Below the pieces are notes generated by a model. The model saw nothing but the letters and a program-made list of their open reading frames with translations, made no database searches and was not told the origin of the DNA. A DNA stretch of 64,000 nt from the NCBI RefSeq assembly GCF_030269925.1, contig NC_085109.1:7750001-7814000 (forward strand). Reading direction: 5' to 3'. The stretch is from Bombyx mori (lineage: Eukaryota; Arthropoda; Insecta; Lepidoptera; Bombycidae). Positions 1 to 10,777 of this stretch are shown piece by piece (positions within the stretch are counted from its first letter, which is position 1; the number at the start of each line of letters is the position of its first letter). The position numbers and the translations under genes are program-made.

Positions 1-443
1 GCAATAAAAAATTATACTAAAACAGGCGACGTGCTTAGAGCACATCTATTGCTAAGCCGTTACAGACTATTATCTATAGTATAGAAAAATAAAAGCTAGG
101 CTAACTCTTTAAATGCATACCAATTGTTTTTTATATGTTATTAGTTAGGTTTTAAATTTGTCTATGAACTATGAAAACATTCAGAATTTCCATTTATACA
201 TTTTAAATGTTGAAATACATTAGTTTTGTGTTCCAAATCGAATTGAAATCGTTAAATCAATAAACTTCACCCATTTTACAACCAAAACGCTGCGTGCGAA
301 TTTAAATCGTGCAACAAACCATAACGATAAATTCGGACGTGGACTAATTTCGGCTCTATTATTGGGAACGATTGGGAACAATGTATTGATTTCAATTAAT
401 TGGTGTTATGTGAATAAAGAAACTACTGTTGAAAGAAACTACG
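1..443. other. AT-rich DNA, nothing recognised
   Basis: No open frame of note and no recognisable repeat is visible. It runs up to a LINE tail at 444. Confidence 0.5.
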
Positions 444-551
444 GTAGGCAGCGGCTTGGCTCTGCCCCTGGCATTGCTGAAGTCCATGGGCGACGGTAAC
501 CACTCACAATCAGGTGGGCCGTATGCTCGTCTGCCTACAAGGGCAAAAAAA
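444..551 (+). repeat. Solo 3' tail of a non-LTR LINE (same tail as 7680 and 8799)
   Basis: The stretch starts GTAGGCAGCGGCTTGGCTC and ends in an A-run. At 8799 the same tail directly follows reverse-transcriptase C-terminal coding sequence, so this is a LINE 3' end rather than an independent SINE. It is an extreme 5' truncation, the usual outcome of incomplete target-primed reverse transcription. The LTR element starts 48 bp downstream. Confidence 0.75.
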
Positions 552-599
552 ATATATATAGATAAAATCAAATTATATTTTCTTAGAGAATTATATATA

Positions 600-1004
600 T
601 GTCGGCACACGTCAGGGATGGCTGAGCGGTAGGTTCCGTCATCGCTTGTATTCGATTGAACTCAGTTTAGTCAATAAAACTTTTCAATAATAATTATTGA
701 AACTCAACACACACAACTTTCACAATGACAGGATAAACCGACAGTTTCGTTGCATATACCGACAGACCGACTGACTGACTGACAGAGACTCACTGACTGA
801 GACGGACGGAATTACTGTCTGACACGGAATGCTACGACTCTGTCCACGTACCGCCATTTTATACTGTGGCGTTACGTAGTCTACCCTTCATTTTGTGATA
901 TTTATCAAAACAACATCTCATCATTTAAAATAATAATCAAAACCACCGTCTTAATATTACTAAAAGTCGTTATCCACGACAACTAAAAGTCGTTATCCAC
1001 GACA
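600..1004 (-). repeat. 3' LTR (in element orientation)
   Basis: 405 bp, TG...CA, with no difference from 4815-5219 seen by eye. On the minus strand a TATAAAA box lies at 863-857, followed by a stretch rich in CAGT/GACT repeats (about 765-805). On the plus strand 611-629 resembles the 5' end of tRNA-Leu, including a box-A-like TGGCTGAGCGG. An 18-bp motif ending CGTTATCCACGAC is present twice at the CA end. Confidence 0.9.
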
Positions 1005-1384
1005 CGGCCATTCTGACATGTCACACGTCCCTGTGTGACGCTCCTGCAAGAAAAACAACCTTTTGCAATATCAAACAGGTTTCGTCTCGGCCAATCCTGA
1101 TACATTCACGATTGAGGATTGGGATTCCTTTCATTACAAACCATAACGTTAGCTCTCAACAAGATCTTTAACAGACCATGTTAACCTGTGTGAGTAGATA
1201 ACTTAATTACCCAATTATTAGTGATACACTATACAACTGAAAAATTTCATTAATGCTCAATAAGCATTAGAAACCCGAGTTATTACAAAACAACTCAATC
1301 TGAGCAGTATTTCATCAGTATTCTGTATCAACCACAAACTATCGTTACAATTACTTCCATCTAGTGAGAGTAACTCATGCCACC

Positions 1385-1620
1385 TATATCGAGTGACGAT
1401 AAACCAATTCAAGTGCCACCTCCATCAAGTAGCTCTTGACTACTTATTGCCTCCATCCGGCAAATAAGTGGGACCTCCATCCGGTACCCAACTTCAACAC
1501 AAAACACTAATGCCTCCATCCGGCACGCAAGTGGAACTTCCATCCAGTACCCACTTCAACCATAAAACACATCACAATGCCTCCATCCGACAATAAAACG
1601 AACACATCACCTAAATCGAG
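1385..1620. repeat. Degenerate minisatellite (CCTCCATCCGGCA-type) inside the LTR element
   Basis: A motif of the form CCTCCATC(C/A)G recurs at least six times between about 1418 and 1585, spaced by short variable segments (AAGTGGGAC, TACCCACTTCAAC and similar). It has no coding potential. It probably belongs to the non-coding body of the LTR element. Confidence 0.6.
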
Positions 1621-2429
1621 CGATGTGTTCAATTACCAGTCATAAATGACACCGAATACTGTTCTTTACTAATCACACAAAATAGGACAACAAAATCCTT
1701 ACTTTAATCAGTCAGTTGTATCGTGGTCATTTGATCCTACATCTTCTACATCACTAGTTTCAACAAAATCGTATAGAACGCTCCTGGCCTGGCTGCCGGC
1801 GCAGCTAGTGACATTGCCACCCACATTATCATTAAAACAAATGATAAAATCAATACACATCATTTCACAATATAGAGTCAAAGTCATTACTAGACCAACA
1901 CAACAATAGTCTCCATTGAGACCCAGGTCTCCGCTGTACCAATCGATGGAGATGCTCTCACCTCACTGATCAGTCTCGTCAGTAGCACTACTTAGAGGCA
2001 ACCTTATGTAATCATAGGTTCTATTACCAAAGTTTCTGGTCTCGTCAAAGTTAATCTCTTACTTTCAGTATCATTTTAAGTAAAAACCTTTAGGGATATG
2101 GCACGCGAACTATTAAGAATTCGAAGGGGCTCACTTTTGTTATTCTTATGGTAGAACAATTTAAAATAGATGTACGGCTTCTAGCACTTCTTGTCAAGAA
2201 CAATTCCATGAGCTCACCGCGAGCTTGGTCAGCAATAACGCAAGTCTGGGCTTCGAATAAGGACACTAGATTTAAGTGTTCTATTTCGCTGAATGCTCAA
2301 TCTCACTGAACCGATTAAAACAACTATCAGGTAGTACATGACATACAATAGGTAAGCAATAAACCATCGCATAGGATTTGTTCCGTACAGTTTTGAGTCA
2401 AAACAACAGAAACCTTTTATGAGAACCAT

Positions 2430-2575
2430 CGTATAAAATTGATGAGTTATGAAGCTACTACTAATAGATTTCTTGACAAGAGAGCATTCGGCACCCGAAT
2501 CCAAATAAAAATAATACGACTCACCAGATTGTTCTTATTTACCAAAATTGCCCGATGTTACACAGCTACCGGCAC
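2430..2575 (-). pseudogene. Relic of gag nucleocapsid / retropepsin junction
   Basis: On the minus strand a short frame reads LDSGAECSLVK at about 2505-2470, which matches the active-site block of gypsy-type aspartic proteases (catalytic Asp in DSGA). Just upstream, around 2560-2535, a fragment resembling a zinc knuckle (Cys then GQF) is interrupted by a stop. Downstream the frame decays into unrelated residues and ends at 2229. No functional protease could be made. It lies downstream of the integrase relic in element orientation, which is not the normal order. Confidence 0.6.
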
Positions 2576-3256
2576 GTCGCTCCGCTCGGCCGGTGAATAG
2601 TTGACCCATCGAACGCCGACAGACGGCGTTTGCGTCCCATATCTCGTATTGGCTGCAGCAATCACGTGTCGATTGCGACACGGCCTTCCTGATTGTACAC
2701 GTCCTCGTGTGATGGTTAACCTACAATCAAAAACATCCACGAGAACACTTGTTCCGCTCGATCACTCCTGACTACACTTTACGACTTATCGGAAAATTTA
2801 AAGTCATTAAACTGTTTTAATACCATTTTAACCAAATCAAACAATAGGGTATACAAAGTTCACTATTCAGCAGCCAGAGCACGTACCACAGTCGTTCATC
2901 AAACTTCAAATTTACTCTGTACAAATCAGGCATAGCTTACAGGAACTCAGATCAAAGAAAACTTCCGAGTAAAAATATCTAACGCCACGGCTCTCCAGCC
3001 GACCAGCAATCGCAATTGCCCTCATGATGCGCATCCACAGCGTGGATCGCCCGTGTGCATCACCCGCTGACTACACACGATGGTCTTTACAGACCCCGAC
3101 CTCCGCCAGAGCCAAACGCGCACCGCGCACCCACGGACTACTTGAGTTGCCTCAAGAGACACCGATTTCTACCGGGCTACGACTACGTAATAGCTACTGG
3201 TACGGTCGAACACAATACGGCCGATAGACTATCCTTACTCGAGTTTTCACCACAAT

Positions 3257-3466
3257 TTAAGCTTGCTCTTCATCATCATCATTTACATCAACCTCGACTG
3301 GTATGTGACCTGCTGGCATTTTTCTTAGCCTATCGTGTGGGTATTTGTAAGTAAGTTTTGAATTTAAAGCTTTCAATGTGTAACGGTCACCATCCAATAC
3401 TTCAACTACTTTAAACGGCCCTTTAAACTTCGGATCTAATTTCGTTTGATTACGCTTTTAGTTTTA
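3257..3466 (-). pseudogene. Relic of Ty3/gypsy integrase C-terminal domain
   Basis: The minus strand holds an undamaged frame of about 69 codons ending at a TAA at 3257-3259. It contains KGPFKVVEVLDGDRYTL and then HDRLRKMPAG, typical of the C-terminal end of gypsy integrases (GPY/F-like module). The frame has no start codon because it is cut at 3466, where a Bm1 fragment begins. It ends in an acidic tail with four consecutive Asp codons. This is the best evidence for the family and strand of the LTR element. Confidence 0.75.
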
Positions 3467-3656
3467 ATGTGTGGACGAGCTCACAGCCCACCTTGTGTTA
3501 AGTGGTTACTGGAACCCATAGACATCCACAGCGTAAACGCACCACACCTTGAGATAGAACTTGTAAGGTCTCAGTATAGTTACAACCGCTGCCCCACCCT
3601 TCAAACCGAAATACACCACTGCTTCACGGCAGAAATAGGCAGGGTGATGGTACCCG
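3466..3656 (-). repeat. Bm1-type repeat fragment inside the LTR element
   Basis: The reverse complement of the Bm1-type consensus is recognisable: GACGAGCTCACAGCCCACC, then the block around CGGCAGAAATAGGCAGG. It is truncated at both ends, abutting the integrase relic on one side and an R1-LINE fragment on the other. It has several differences from the younger copies at 14383 and 31465. Confidence 0.8.
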
Positions 3657-3975
3657 TGCGGTCGATGGCACTATACGGAGCACCCGTCTGGTGCCACGTC
3701 CTTACCCACGAGAACGTCGCCGCGCTGCGACGCCGGCCGCGCGCGATCGCAGTCAGAGTTATTCAAGGATACCTCACAGTCTCCTACAAGGCGGCGCGCC
3801 CTAGCGCAAGTGCAGCCGGAGCGCGGGGGCTCCAATCTCGGCAGTCCGTGCTGGAGGCGTGGTCTCGTCGTTTGGCGGACCCGTCGGCCGGCCTCCGTAC
3901 CGTCGAGGCGATCTGCCCGGTTCTCGCGGACTGGGTGGGCCGCGACCGCGGAAGTCTCACCTCCGGCTACCTGTG
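3657..3975 (+). pseudogene. Fragment of R1-clade LINE ORF2 C-terminal region
   Basis: The plus-strand translation contains SMALYGAPVW, AIAVRVIQGY, SRRLADPSAG and RTVEAICPVL. The intact-order equivalent is in the R1-clade element at about 62610-63000. The fragment is oriented opposite to the LTR element that contains it and is fused directly to a Bm1 piece. About 100 codons are captured, without the catalytic part of the reverse transcriptase. Confidence 0.8.
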
Positions 3976-4796
3976 CAGACTCACAAGACATTTTACCACC
4001 ATGCAAACTTCTTACCGCAACAAATCTTACCAGCCACCACGCAAACTACAATTTTACGGGTTCCACCTCTCCTACACGATGTTACTCCCACACTGAGGAA
4101 GCCAAGCGCGAACACTTGTCAAGCACGCACAAGCACGCACTTCACTGGAAAAACCTGCATCCGCCAGTGGAACCCGAACACCGCCGCATCGCCAGACACG
4201 AACGCACCGGACGTCTTATCTTACAGGTCACGACGACTTCAGATGTGTCAATTTTTCTTCCCCACGGAAACTTGCTTGCTTTCTTGTTTGCTTGCTTGCT
4301 GGAGCCCGAAGTCATCGAACGTGTAGTGTTATTGGTATTGAATCTAGTAGATTCTAAAATTTCAGCGACAATTCACAGTCTCATGTCCTGGTTTACTACA
4401 CTAGTGCCATGTAACTCTAGCAGAAGTCAGCCGCTTAAAATAATTCTTGTCTGAACTACCCACTCGTCATGACAGATCCATTATTGCGATCGAAGTTTCA
4501 CTTGAGATTTGCACTTGCCTTAATTTCTTGCAATAGCTTGTTACGTGTTGTATTTCCGCTAGTAAATGCCATGTGATGAAGTCGACAGTCAAACTGGGCA
4601 ACATGAGCCAGAACGTAAGATGTGACGATTTCTTCGTGGTCAGATCTTCCATCGAGGTAACAGAGACGTTATTACACGACTTACGTATGCTGCATTCACA
4701 CTCTTGTGGCGTACCACTACTAGTATTCTGATCTGCATCATGTTTTTTTGCTGTACTTCGAACATGTTCAAACACGTCACGCCAGTGAGAGTAGAG

Positions 4797-4814
4797 TCCT
4801 GATCTCACTTCTGA
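4797..4814 (-). promoter_or_regulatory. Primer-binding site, tRNA-Leu type
   Basis: Directly inside the 5' LTR the minus strand reads TCAGAAGTGAGATCAG. This is complementary to the 3' end of insect tRNA-Leu (ATCCCACTTCTGA) with about one mismatch in 13. The site starts a few bases inside the tRNA end, as reported for some gypsy-group elements. This fixes the minus orientation. Confidence 0.65.
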
Positions 4815-5219
4815 TGTCGGCACACGTCAGGGATGGCTGAGCGGTAGGTTCCGTCATCGCTTGTATTCGATTGAACTCAGTTTAGTCAATAAAACTTTTC
4901 AATAATAATTATTGAAACTCAACACACACAACTTTCACAATGACAGGATAAACCGACAGTTTCGTTGCATATACCGACAGACCGACTGACTGACTGACAG
5001 AGACTCACTGACTGAGACGGACGGAATTACTGTCTGACACGGAATGCTACGACTCTGTCCACGTACCGCCATTTTATACTGTGGCGTTACGTAGTCTACC
5101 CTTCATTTTGTGATATTTATCAAAACAACATCTCATCATTTAAAATAATAATCAAAACCACCGTCTTAATATTACTAAAAGTCGTTATCCACGACAACTA
5201 AAAGTCGTTATCCACGACA
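4815..5219 (-). repeat. 5' LTR (in element orientation)
   Basis: Matches 600-1004 base for base as read by eye, at an offset of exactly 4215. It is followed by the target duplication TATA at 5220-5223. The minus-strand TATAAAA box is at 5078-5072. Confidence 0.9.
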
Positions 5220-5314
5220 TATAATTTTTCATTGGTTTTCGCGAGCTGTAGACATAATTAAAACTTCATTTACGGTTTTATCTTGCGTTTAAATGGTCAT
5301 TATAGTATTTCAGA

Positions 5315-5370
5315 TTTTTTTTTCTTGCCTATGCTGATAGCCTTGAGAGGCTATTTCAGCTTCACCCTAA
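5315..5370 (-). mobile_element. 56-bp 5'-truncated Jockey LINE stub with perfect TSD
   Basis: A T-run (5315-5323) precedes GCCTATGCTGATAGCCTTG, the terminal sequence of the Jockey element at 32677-37977. The stub is bracketed by the 10-bp direct repeat GTATTTCAGA at 5305-5314 and 5371-5380. It is a bona fide insertion of only 56 bp. Confidence 0.85.
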
Positions 5371-6055
5371 GTATTTCAGACGCTTCGAATACTTTACAAT
5401 ATTCCTGACTTCACCCGGGAGACTCGTCCGTGATCAAAGTTGTTTAAATTAAATACATATTTACACACACACACACACACATTTTACACGACTTAATTTC
5501 TGGTTCATTTTAATCATTTCCCCTTAAAGCGATCCATTTCATTGAAACATAAAGAATAAATAAAAGAAATAATATACAAAATTTAACAGTTTAATATTTA
5601 ATTATGACTTTTTTAAGCAGTGTTAAAGTATCGATTAAAAAAAAAACGTATATTTTACTTCGACAACATTTATAGTAAAATACAAAGTGTCATTATTACA
5701 GTACCGGTTAAAACACACAGTAGTCAATAATGAATGATTAAAAAAAACAGTAATGATTTTGCCATTTAATTATTAATATTTCATTAAATAAAGTTCAACA
5801 AAGAGAAATATTGTCTACCCCCTTGATTTAGTTGAAAATCCAGTGCACCTATGCCACCAATAAAACGGATTAGGAAACTGAGTTAAAAGGTAAATCGTCA
5901 GTTGTAAACTTCTTACTGATCCGAAATGATCCGTATTTTCACGAATGTACTTAATGCACGGCCCTGTCGTGGGAATCGTACTGTCTGTGCTAAGTGATGT
6001 GTTATTGATATGTTCCTTAAGCATGTGAGATCTCATATACAGGATATGTGAGATC
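5371..6055. other. AT-rich DNA with an (AC)9 microsatellite
   Basis: Nothing recognised apart from the (AC)9 run at 5463-5480 and several A/T homopolymers. Confidence 0.5.
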
Positions 6056-6134
6056 AAATTTAGTGTATGGCGTTGATTTGTGGTCTAAAACTGTTCTATT
6101 TTTAGACCACAAATCAATGCCATACACTAAATTT
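6056..6134. repeat. Near-perfect 35-bp inverted repeat (hairpin)
   Basis: Arms 6056-6090 and 6100-6134 are reverse complements with one mismatch, separated by 9 bp. The arms contain TAGTGTATGGC and GATTTGTGGTC. It could be a fold-back transposon relic; transcribed, it would form a long hairpin. Confidence 0.85.
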
Positions 6135-6306
6135 TGTTTTACAATGATAAAGTGCTTTAATATTAAAAACCACATTTTCTTTATTTCAGAAATAGATTAC
6201 ATTTTCGAAAAAGGATAACCAAATTAAAAACTTAAGGAGTTACTATGTTGTTTTATTTTAATTAAATAAAATAAAATTCCAAGGACCAATCATATTGGTT
6301 TGATTA

Positions 6307-6420
6307 TCATCATCATCATCAGCAGCCTATATGTACACTGTTGGACATAGGCTTCTCCAATTGCACGCCACTGACCACGATCCACGCCAGCTCTCTTGAT
6401 CTTGATTAAATTCTGATGTG
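6307..6420. repeat. Dispersed lepidopteran repeat fragment (CATCATCATCAGC...)
   Basis: The stretch ATCATCATCATCATCAGCAG followed by a segment with GGACATAGGCTTCTCC and CACGCCACTGACCACGATCC resembles a LINE-associated tail that is widespread in moths and butterflies. A related segment occurs at 25434. Family assignment is from memory and not certain. Confidence 0.5.
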
Positions 6421-7431
6421 CTGTCTCTAAATGTTATTTATCATCATTCAAACACACATTGCTATAAATTAATTCCGCTACGCCTCTCGAGTGTTGATTG
6501 TTATAAACCAAAAACCTTTCTAAACATGAAAACAATAATATTACAAAGTTTAAACAAATTTGTTTAGACGATGCAGAAGACCAGGCAGGAAACAAACAAT
6601 AACCAAAAGAGGAATATTAACAGAGAGAGAGTACATATTATTTTTCTTGGTTGTCAGCGAAAGTAATAGCAATAAATAGTTGACATTTTATCATTTTACC
6701 ACTTTTAATTAACGTAAATTAAACGTTTAATGTAAATTAAAGCCTTTTTTAAAATTTGAGTAACCTTTTCGATAATACAAACCGGTTTGATATTATTCTA
6801 AATTTTATTTACGTCTACACCGTAGATCAAGGCGATTTCCGATTTCCATTTATTTATTTTTATTAAACAATATTGCAGTCGTTCGAAATTTCGTGATCAT
6901 GGATGAATTATTACACAATTGAGAAGCCCCATGTTTCGAGGTGAGCGGTGTAATTTATTTCGTGGTGTCCCTAGATTTCATTAAGAATTGGGGGATCGTA
7001 GATTCATCTATTAAATAATAATAAATTAGGCTTTATTAGGCTAAATAATAATTTAGGCTGAGTTACTTAATAAAAACAAACGTTAATTTAAATTATTCAA
7101 AGAGCATTTAATTTAAAAATAATTGAATACCATTTTTACCTGCTTTTGTAAGTCTTTATTTTGTTTGTACAGTATCTGTTACGGTCAATAAGTAATAAAC
7201 AAAAAGAGCTCGTGATTTTTTATTATTAATCATATAATCGTAACTCCTGAAATGTTTATAAATGTAGTAGTGATGCAAGAGATTATTTGGCGAATACATT
7301 TGTATGCGTGTACTCTTACCTTCAGTTTAGAATTTAGAGCTTACACGCTTGTGTCACCACATCTTTCGCATTCAATGCATCCACCTTGAAAGTGTAAAAT
7401 TTCAAAAATGGATCACTAATAAATAGAATTT
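6421..7431. other. AT-rich DNA, nothing recognised
   Basis: No repeat family or coding frame recognised. Confidence 0.5.
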
Positions 7432-7622
7432 TTACTGGTGATAGGGCGTTCTATTTATGCCGTGAAGCAGTAACGAGTTTTGATTTCAAAGATGAGCCCG
7501 CCATTGTTCTGTAATAACTGAGACTTAGAACTTATGTTTCAAAATGGTTGGCGACATTTACATTGTTTATGTCTATAGGGTCCGGTGACTCGTCCACCAA
7601 TCTAAACAATAAAATAAAAATA
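7432..7622 (+). repeat. Diverged Bm1-type repeat
   Basis: Landmarks are degraded but in order: ACTGGTGATAGGGCG, GCCGTGAAGCAGTAACG, ACTTAGAACTTATG, CATTTACATTGT, CTCGTCCACCAATCTAAACAATAAAA. It has many substitutions and an internal deletion, so it is an old copy. Confidence 0.75.
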
Positions 7623-7679
7623 GGTACTCAAATTAGCTTCATTCAAATTTTCATTTCTTTAAAAGCCTTTTCTTTAAAA

Positions 7680-7786
7680 GTAGGCAGCGGCTTGGCTCTG
7701 CCCCTGGCATTGCTGACGTCCATGAGCGACGGTTACCACTTACCATCAGGTGGGCTCGTCTGCCTATAAAGGCAATAAAAAAAAAC
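7680..7786 (+). repeat. Solo LINE 3' tail (family of 8480-8919)
   Basis: Starts GTAGGCAGCGGCTTGGCTC, ends GCCTATAAAGGCAATAAAAA. It is the same tail as at 444 and 8799. Confidence 0.75.
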
Positions 7787-8479
7787 CACACGAGACATTA
7801 ACCAAAATATTCAACTTTTAATTTAATACACTTGTTTCCAACTCTATCGTACCATGTCAGAACTTATAATTATTATTGCTCGCCTTCATCTCGTTATTCA
7901 TTGCTGAAATACAAGCACGGACCTCTACTACTGGTGAGGACAAGGGCGATCATTAGGTCAGTAGGCGAGTTTTGTATTCTCTCTTTCAGGTTTTCAAACT
8001 TCACCGTGTCGCCAAAATATTCCTACCGCCTGTCCATCACATCTCATCATTTTGAACTACTCTCCAAAGCCGAAAAAGGAATAGCTATTTACACGCCACA
8101 CCAACTTGTTTAATTAATAAAACAAATGCATATTTAAATTTCATACGCGTGTTGCTTGCATCCACGAGCTTCGAGTAAGTAAAGAAAAACAGTTTCTTTT
8201 CAGAGAACAGGCCATGTTTAATACATACATAATGTATGCGAGCGTACTCGTCTTCGCGCTATAGCGATTTACTAAAGGAAATAATCCTTTTGAACTGCCT
8301 TTCTAAGCAAAGATGACATGCAAACCCTTTGCATATTAATTTAATTGGATTTTTATTTCAAAACTGCCGACTGTGTACCCTGCGATTTCCCATGCGTTAA
8401 ATTTGTAATTCAGAAAAATACATTTTTATTTGCGTGTCATAAAAAGCTATGTATGTATCTCTGATCCATAAGCGGATCC

Positions 8480-8919
8480 ATTCTCACGGATCGTTTGGAA
8501 CCTCTGGGTCTGCGGAGGGACTTCGGTTCCCTTTGTATTTTGTACCGTATGTTCCATGGGGAGTGCTCTGAGGAATTGTTCGAGATGATACCGGCATCTC
8601 GTTTTTACCATCGCACCGCCCGTCACTGGAGTAGAGTTCATCCATACTACCTGGAGCCACTGCGGTCATCCACAGTGCGTTTCCAGAGGTCTTTTTTGCC
8701 ACGTACCATCCGGCTATGGAATGAGCTCCCCTCCACGGTGTTTCCCGAGCGCTATGACATGTCCTTCTTCAAACGAGGCTTGTGGAGAGTATTAAACGGT
8801 AGGCAGCGGCTTGGCTCTGCCCCTGGCATTGCTGAAGCCCATGGGCGACGGTAAACACTCACCATCAGGTGGGCCGTATGCTCGTCTGCCTACAAGGGCT
8901 ATAAAATAAAATAAAAAAG
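8480..8919 (+). mobile_element. 5'-truncated non-LTR LINE (coding end plus 3' tail)
   Basis: The coding part (8480-8800) gives about 105 residues of the extreme C-terminus of a LINE reverse-transcriptase protein. It contains RDFGSLCILYRMFHGECSEE and RTIRLWNELPS, the latter a common end motif of CR1/Jockey-type ORF2. The frame runs into the tail (8799-8907), which ends in A-rich (TAAAA)n at 8908-8919. All catalytic regions are missing through 5' truncation. The clade is uncertain. Confidence 0.75.
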
Positions 8920-10447
8920 CTACCAGTCAATTTGTAGATCCGTTGGTATGCAAAATCCTGGACCAGCGAACACATTATCGTATTTACCAAAATAGATAAG
9001 CCCGCCGTTGCACGGGATTTATCATTTCCGAGTAATATTCAATATACAAAATCTATCAAATATAATATCAATATAATATGTTTTAATCCAAAACTTCATC
9101 CGAATCGTACATTATTTCGTGATTGAGTAACAAACATAAAAACATTCATATTTATAATAATAATACAGATACTTTCTGTAAAAGTTCTCGATGATCACGT
9201 GTGTTGTCAATAAAATTGTACTCGACTTTTACCTCTTTAGTTCACTATAGCTGTTTGCGTTTCTGCCTCCTTGGACAAATATTCAATAACCCGTTCTGTG
9301 CCCGGTTTCCAGAATCCATAACACGGAAGCTATTTAATCTGACATTTTTTCTATATCCGATTCTATTAAAATAAATCCTATATAACTATTGAGATGTTAC
9401 ATTGTGTGAATTAAAAATATTAATTTTACAAATGAATATGAATGAATAGTTCAGAATTACAACCAGTCTTATATTAGTTAGCAATTTACATAGGCCACAA
9501 ATTGAATCAGTCCGTAGCCCTTGTCGTTAATGCAAATAAAGCTGGGAGCGAGGCGACCTCACCGGCTCTGAGTGAGCATGCACTCTGCCTAGATTAATAC
9601 TGCCACTGTTCAGATGTAGGCACATGACACATTCCATCTCCATACGATCTTAGTCTAATTGACGAGGCTGTGTAATTGCCATGTACAATTTCGTACTAAT
9701 CGATAACGTCATAGTTCGTCGTCGTATGAGTAGTTTGCGCACGTTTAAGAACAATATAGTCATATTAGAGCGCATGAGAAGCGCGGACATTAGCTTTTAA
9801 GTTATTAAACAGAAAATTTTGGTCGCTGTTGCCGAAGCCGGCTTGGAACCATGATAATGAGTTATTATAATCTTGCTTTAGTTTCTCGGTGGCAGTTAAC
9901 TCTCCTGACTGTGGGTTCGACTCTTGCACTCAAATATTAGTGGGTAAAACAGGTTTATTTGCTCTTTGTATAGGTGTTTTATATAACTGTACATATCAGT
10001 CTAAAATGCTAGAATTGGTTCAGATGACGGTGTGTCCACATATCCCCAAACTTTATTCCCTTATTTTTTCTGCGGCAGCAAAGTCATTCGATCCGGCTTA
10101 AAAACTGGGAAAACTGCTGCAAAATGCAATTAGACTTTGACACATGTCAACGTAGGTGGCAGTATACATACAAATTTTTGTTACATCAAAATGCTGAATT
10201 TATATCATCCTCTCTCGACTACATTTTTTCAGGGTTCTATTTTTTACTCTCTCTGAAGAAGACGGGTAACGTATGTGTAATACTTATTATATTTGGAAAT
10301 ACAGCCAGAAATAATAGCTTAAATAGTAAAACTCTCAGATCTTAATGTCGGCAAGGCAATATACATTAAGCAGATAGTACATTAGTTTAAAAACTCATAA
10401 AGCCAATATGTAAAGTAGTAAATTATTATCTAGTTTTATTCTATCGG
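8920..10447. other. AT-rich DNA, nothing recognised
   Basis: Contains only short frames with no family resemblance (for example 9889-10101 and 10124-10345). 9530-9640 is locally GC-richer and might be conserved non-coding DNA, but nothing specific can be named. Confidence 0.4.
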
Positions 10448-10770
10448 ATGAATAAGCTCACGGCCTACCTAATGTGTTAAATGCTTTATTTTTCGATCTA
10501 TTGGCCGTACCTCTTAAATGATTCCCGCGCCTAGAGGTTACACGGGATGTATGGGATTCGGTGGCTGAAGATATTAAAGGCCGGTTCTGAAAAGGTTTAC
10601 TGGAGCCTATAGACATAAGAATGTGAATTCCCCCACCCGCCTTGAGATTCAAGGTCTATATCTCAATATATCTCAAATCTCAATCTATATCTATATCTAA
10701 CTCTCAAGGTCAATCTCAATTGTATAATAAGACTGTGCCACACTTTAAGGCAGACAGCATGACAGACAGA
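10448..10770 (-). repeat. Very diverged Bm1-type relic
   Basis: Fragments such as AAGCTCACGGCCTACCTAATG and ACTGGAGCCTATAGACATAA followed by CCACCCGCCTTGAGATTC follow Bm1 reverse-complement order. They are interrupted by unrelated DNA and a (TCTATA)-rich patch at 10660-10710. Confidence 0.5.
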
Positions 10771-10777
10771 AGGTCCT

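Larger units (their letters stand above)
600..5219 (-). mobile_element. LTR retrotransposon, Ty3/gypsy type, coding-deficient (LARD-like)
   Basis: Two 405-bp direct repeats that look identical (600-1004 and 4815-5219) begin TG, end CA, and are flanked by a 4-bp duplication TATA (596-599 and 5220-5223). The minus orientation follows from a primer-binding site inside the right LTR, a TATAAAA box on the minus strand of each LTR, and protease and integrase relics on the minus strand. The 3.8-kb interior has no gag-pol frame. It holds an integrase C-terminal relic, a Bm1 piece, an R1-LINE piece, a gag/protease relic and a minisatellite. Integrase lies upstream of protease, the reverse of the normal gypsy order, so the interior is scrambled. 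Matching LTRs point to very recent insertion, which must have used proteins supplied in trans. Confidence 0.9.

Noticed and set aside
1005..1050. Sequence inside the left LTR as a primer-binding site for a plus-strand element.
   Set aside because: It has no TGG start or tRNA match, whereas the other side matches tRNA-Leu and the pol relics are on the minus strand.
4467..4823. 118-codon minus frame next to the primer-binding site as a gag start.
   Set aside because: It begins inside the LTR with a non-ATG codon and has no gag motif; probably chance.
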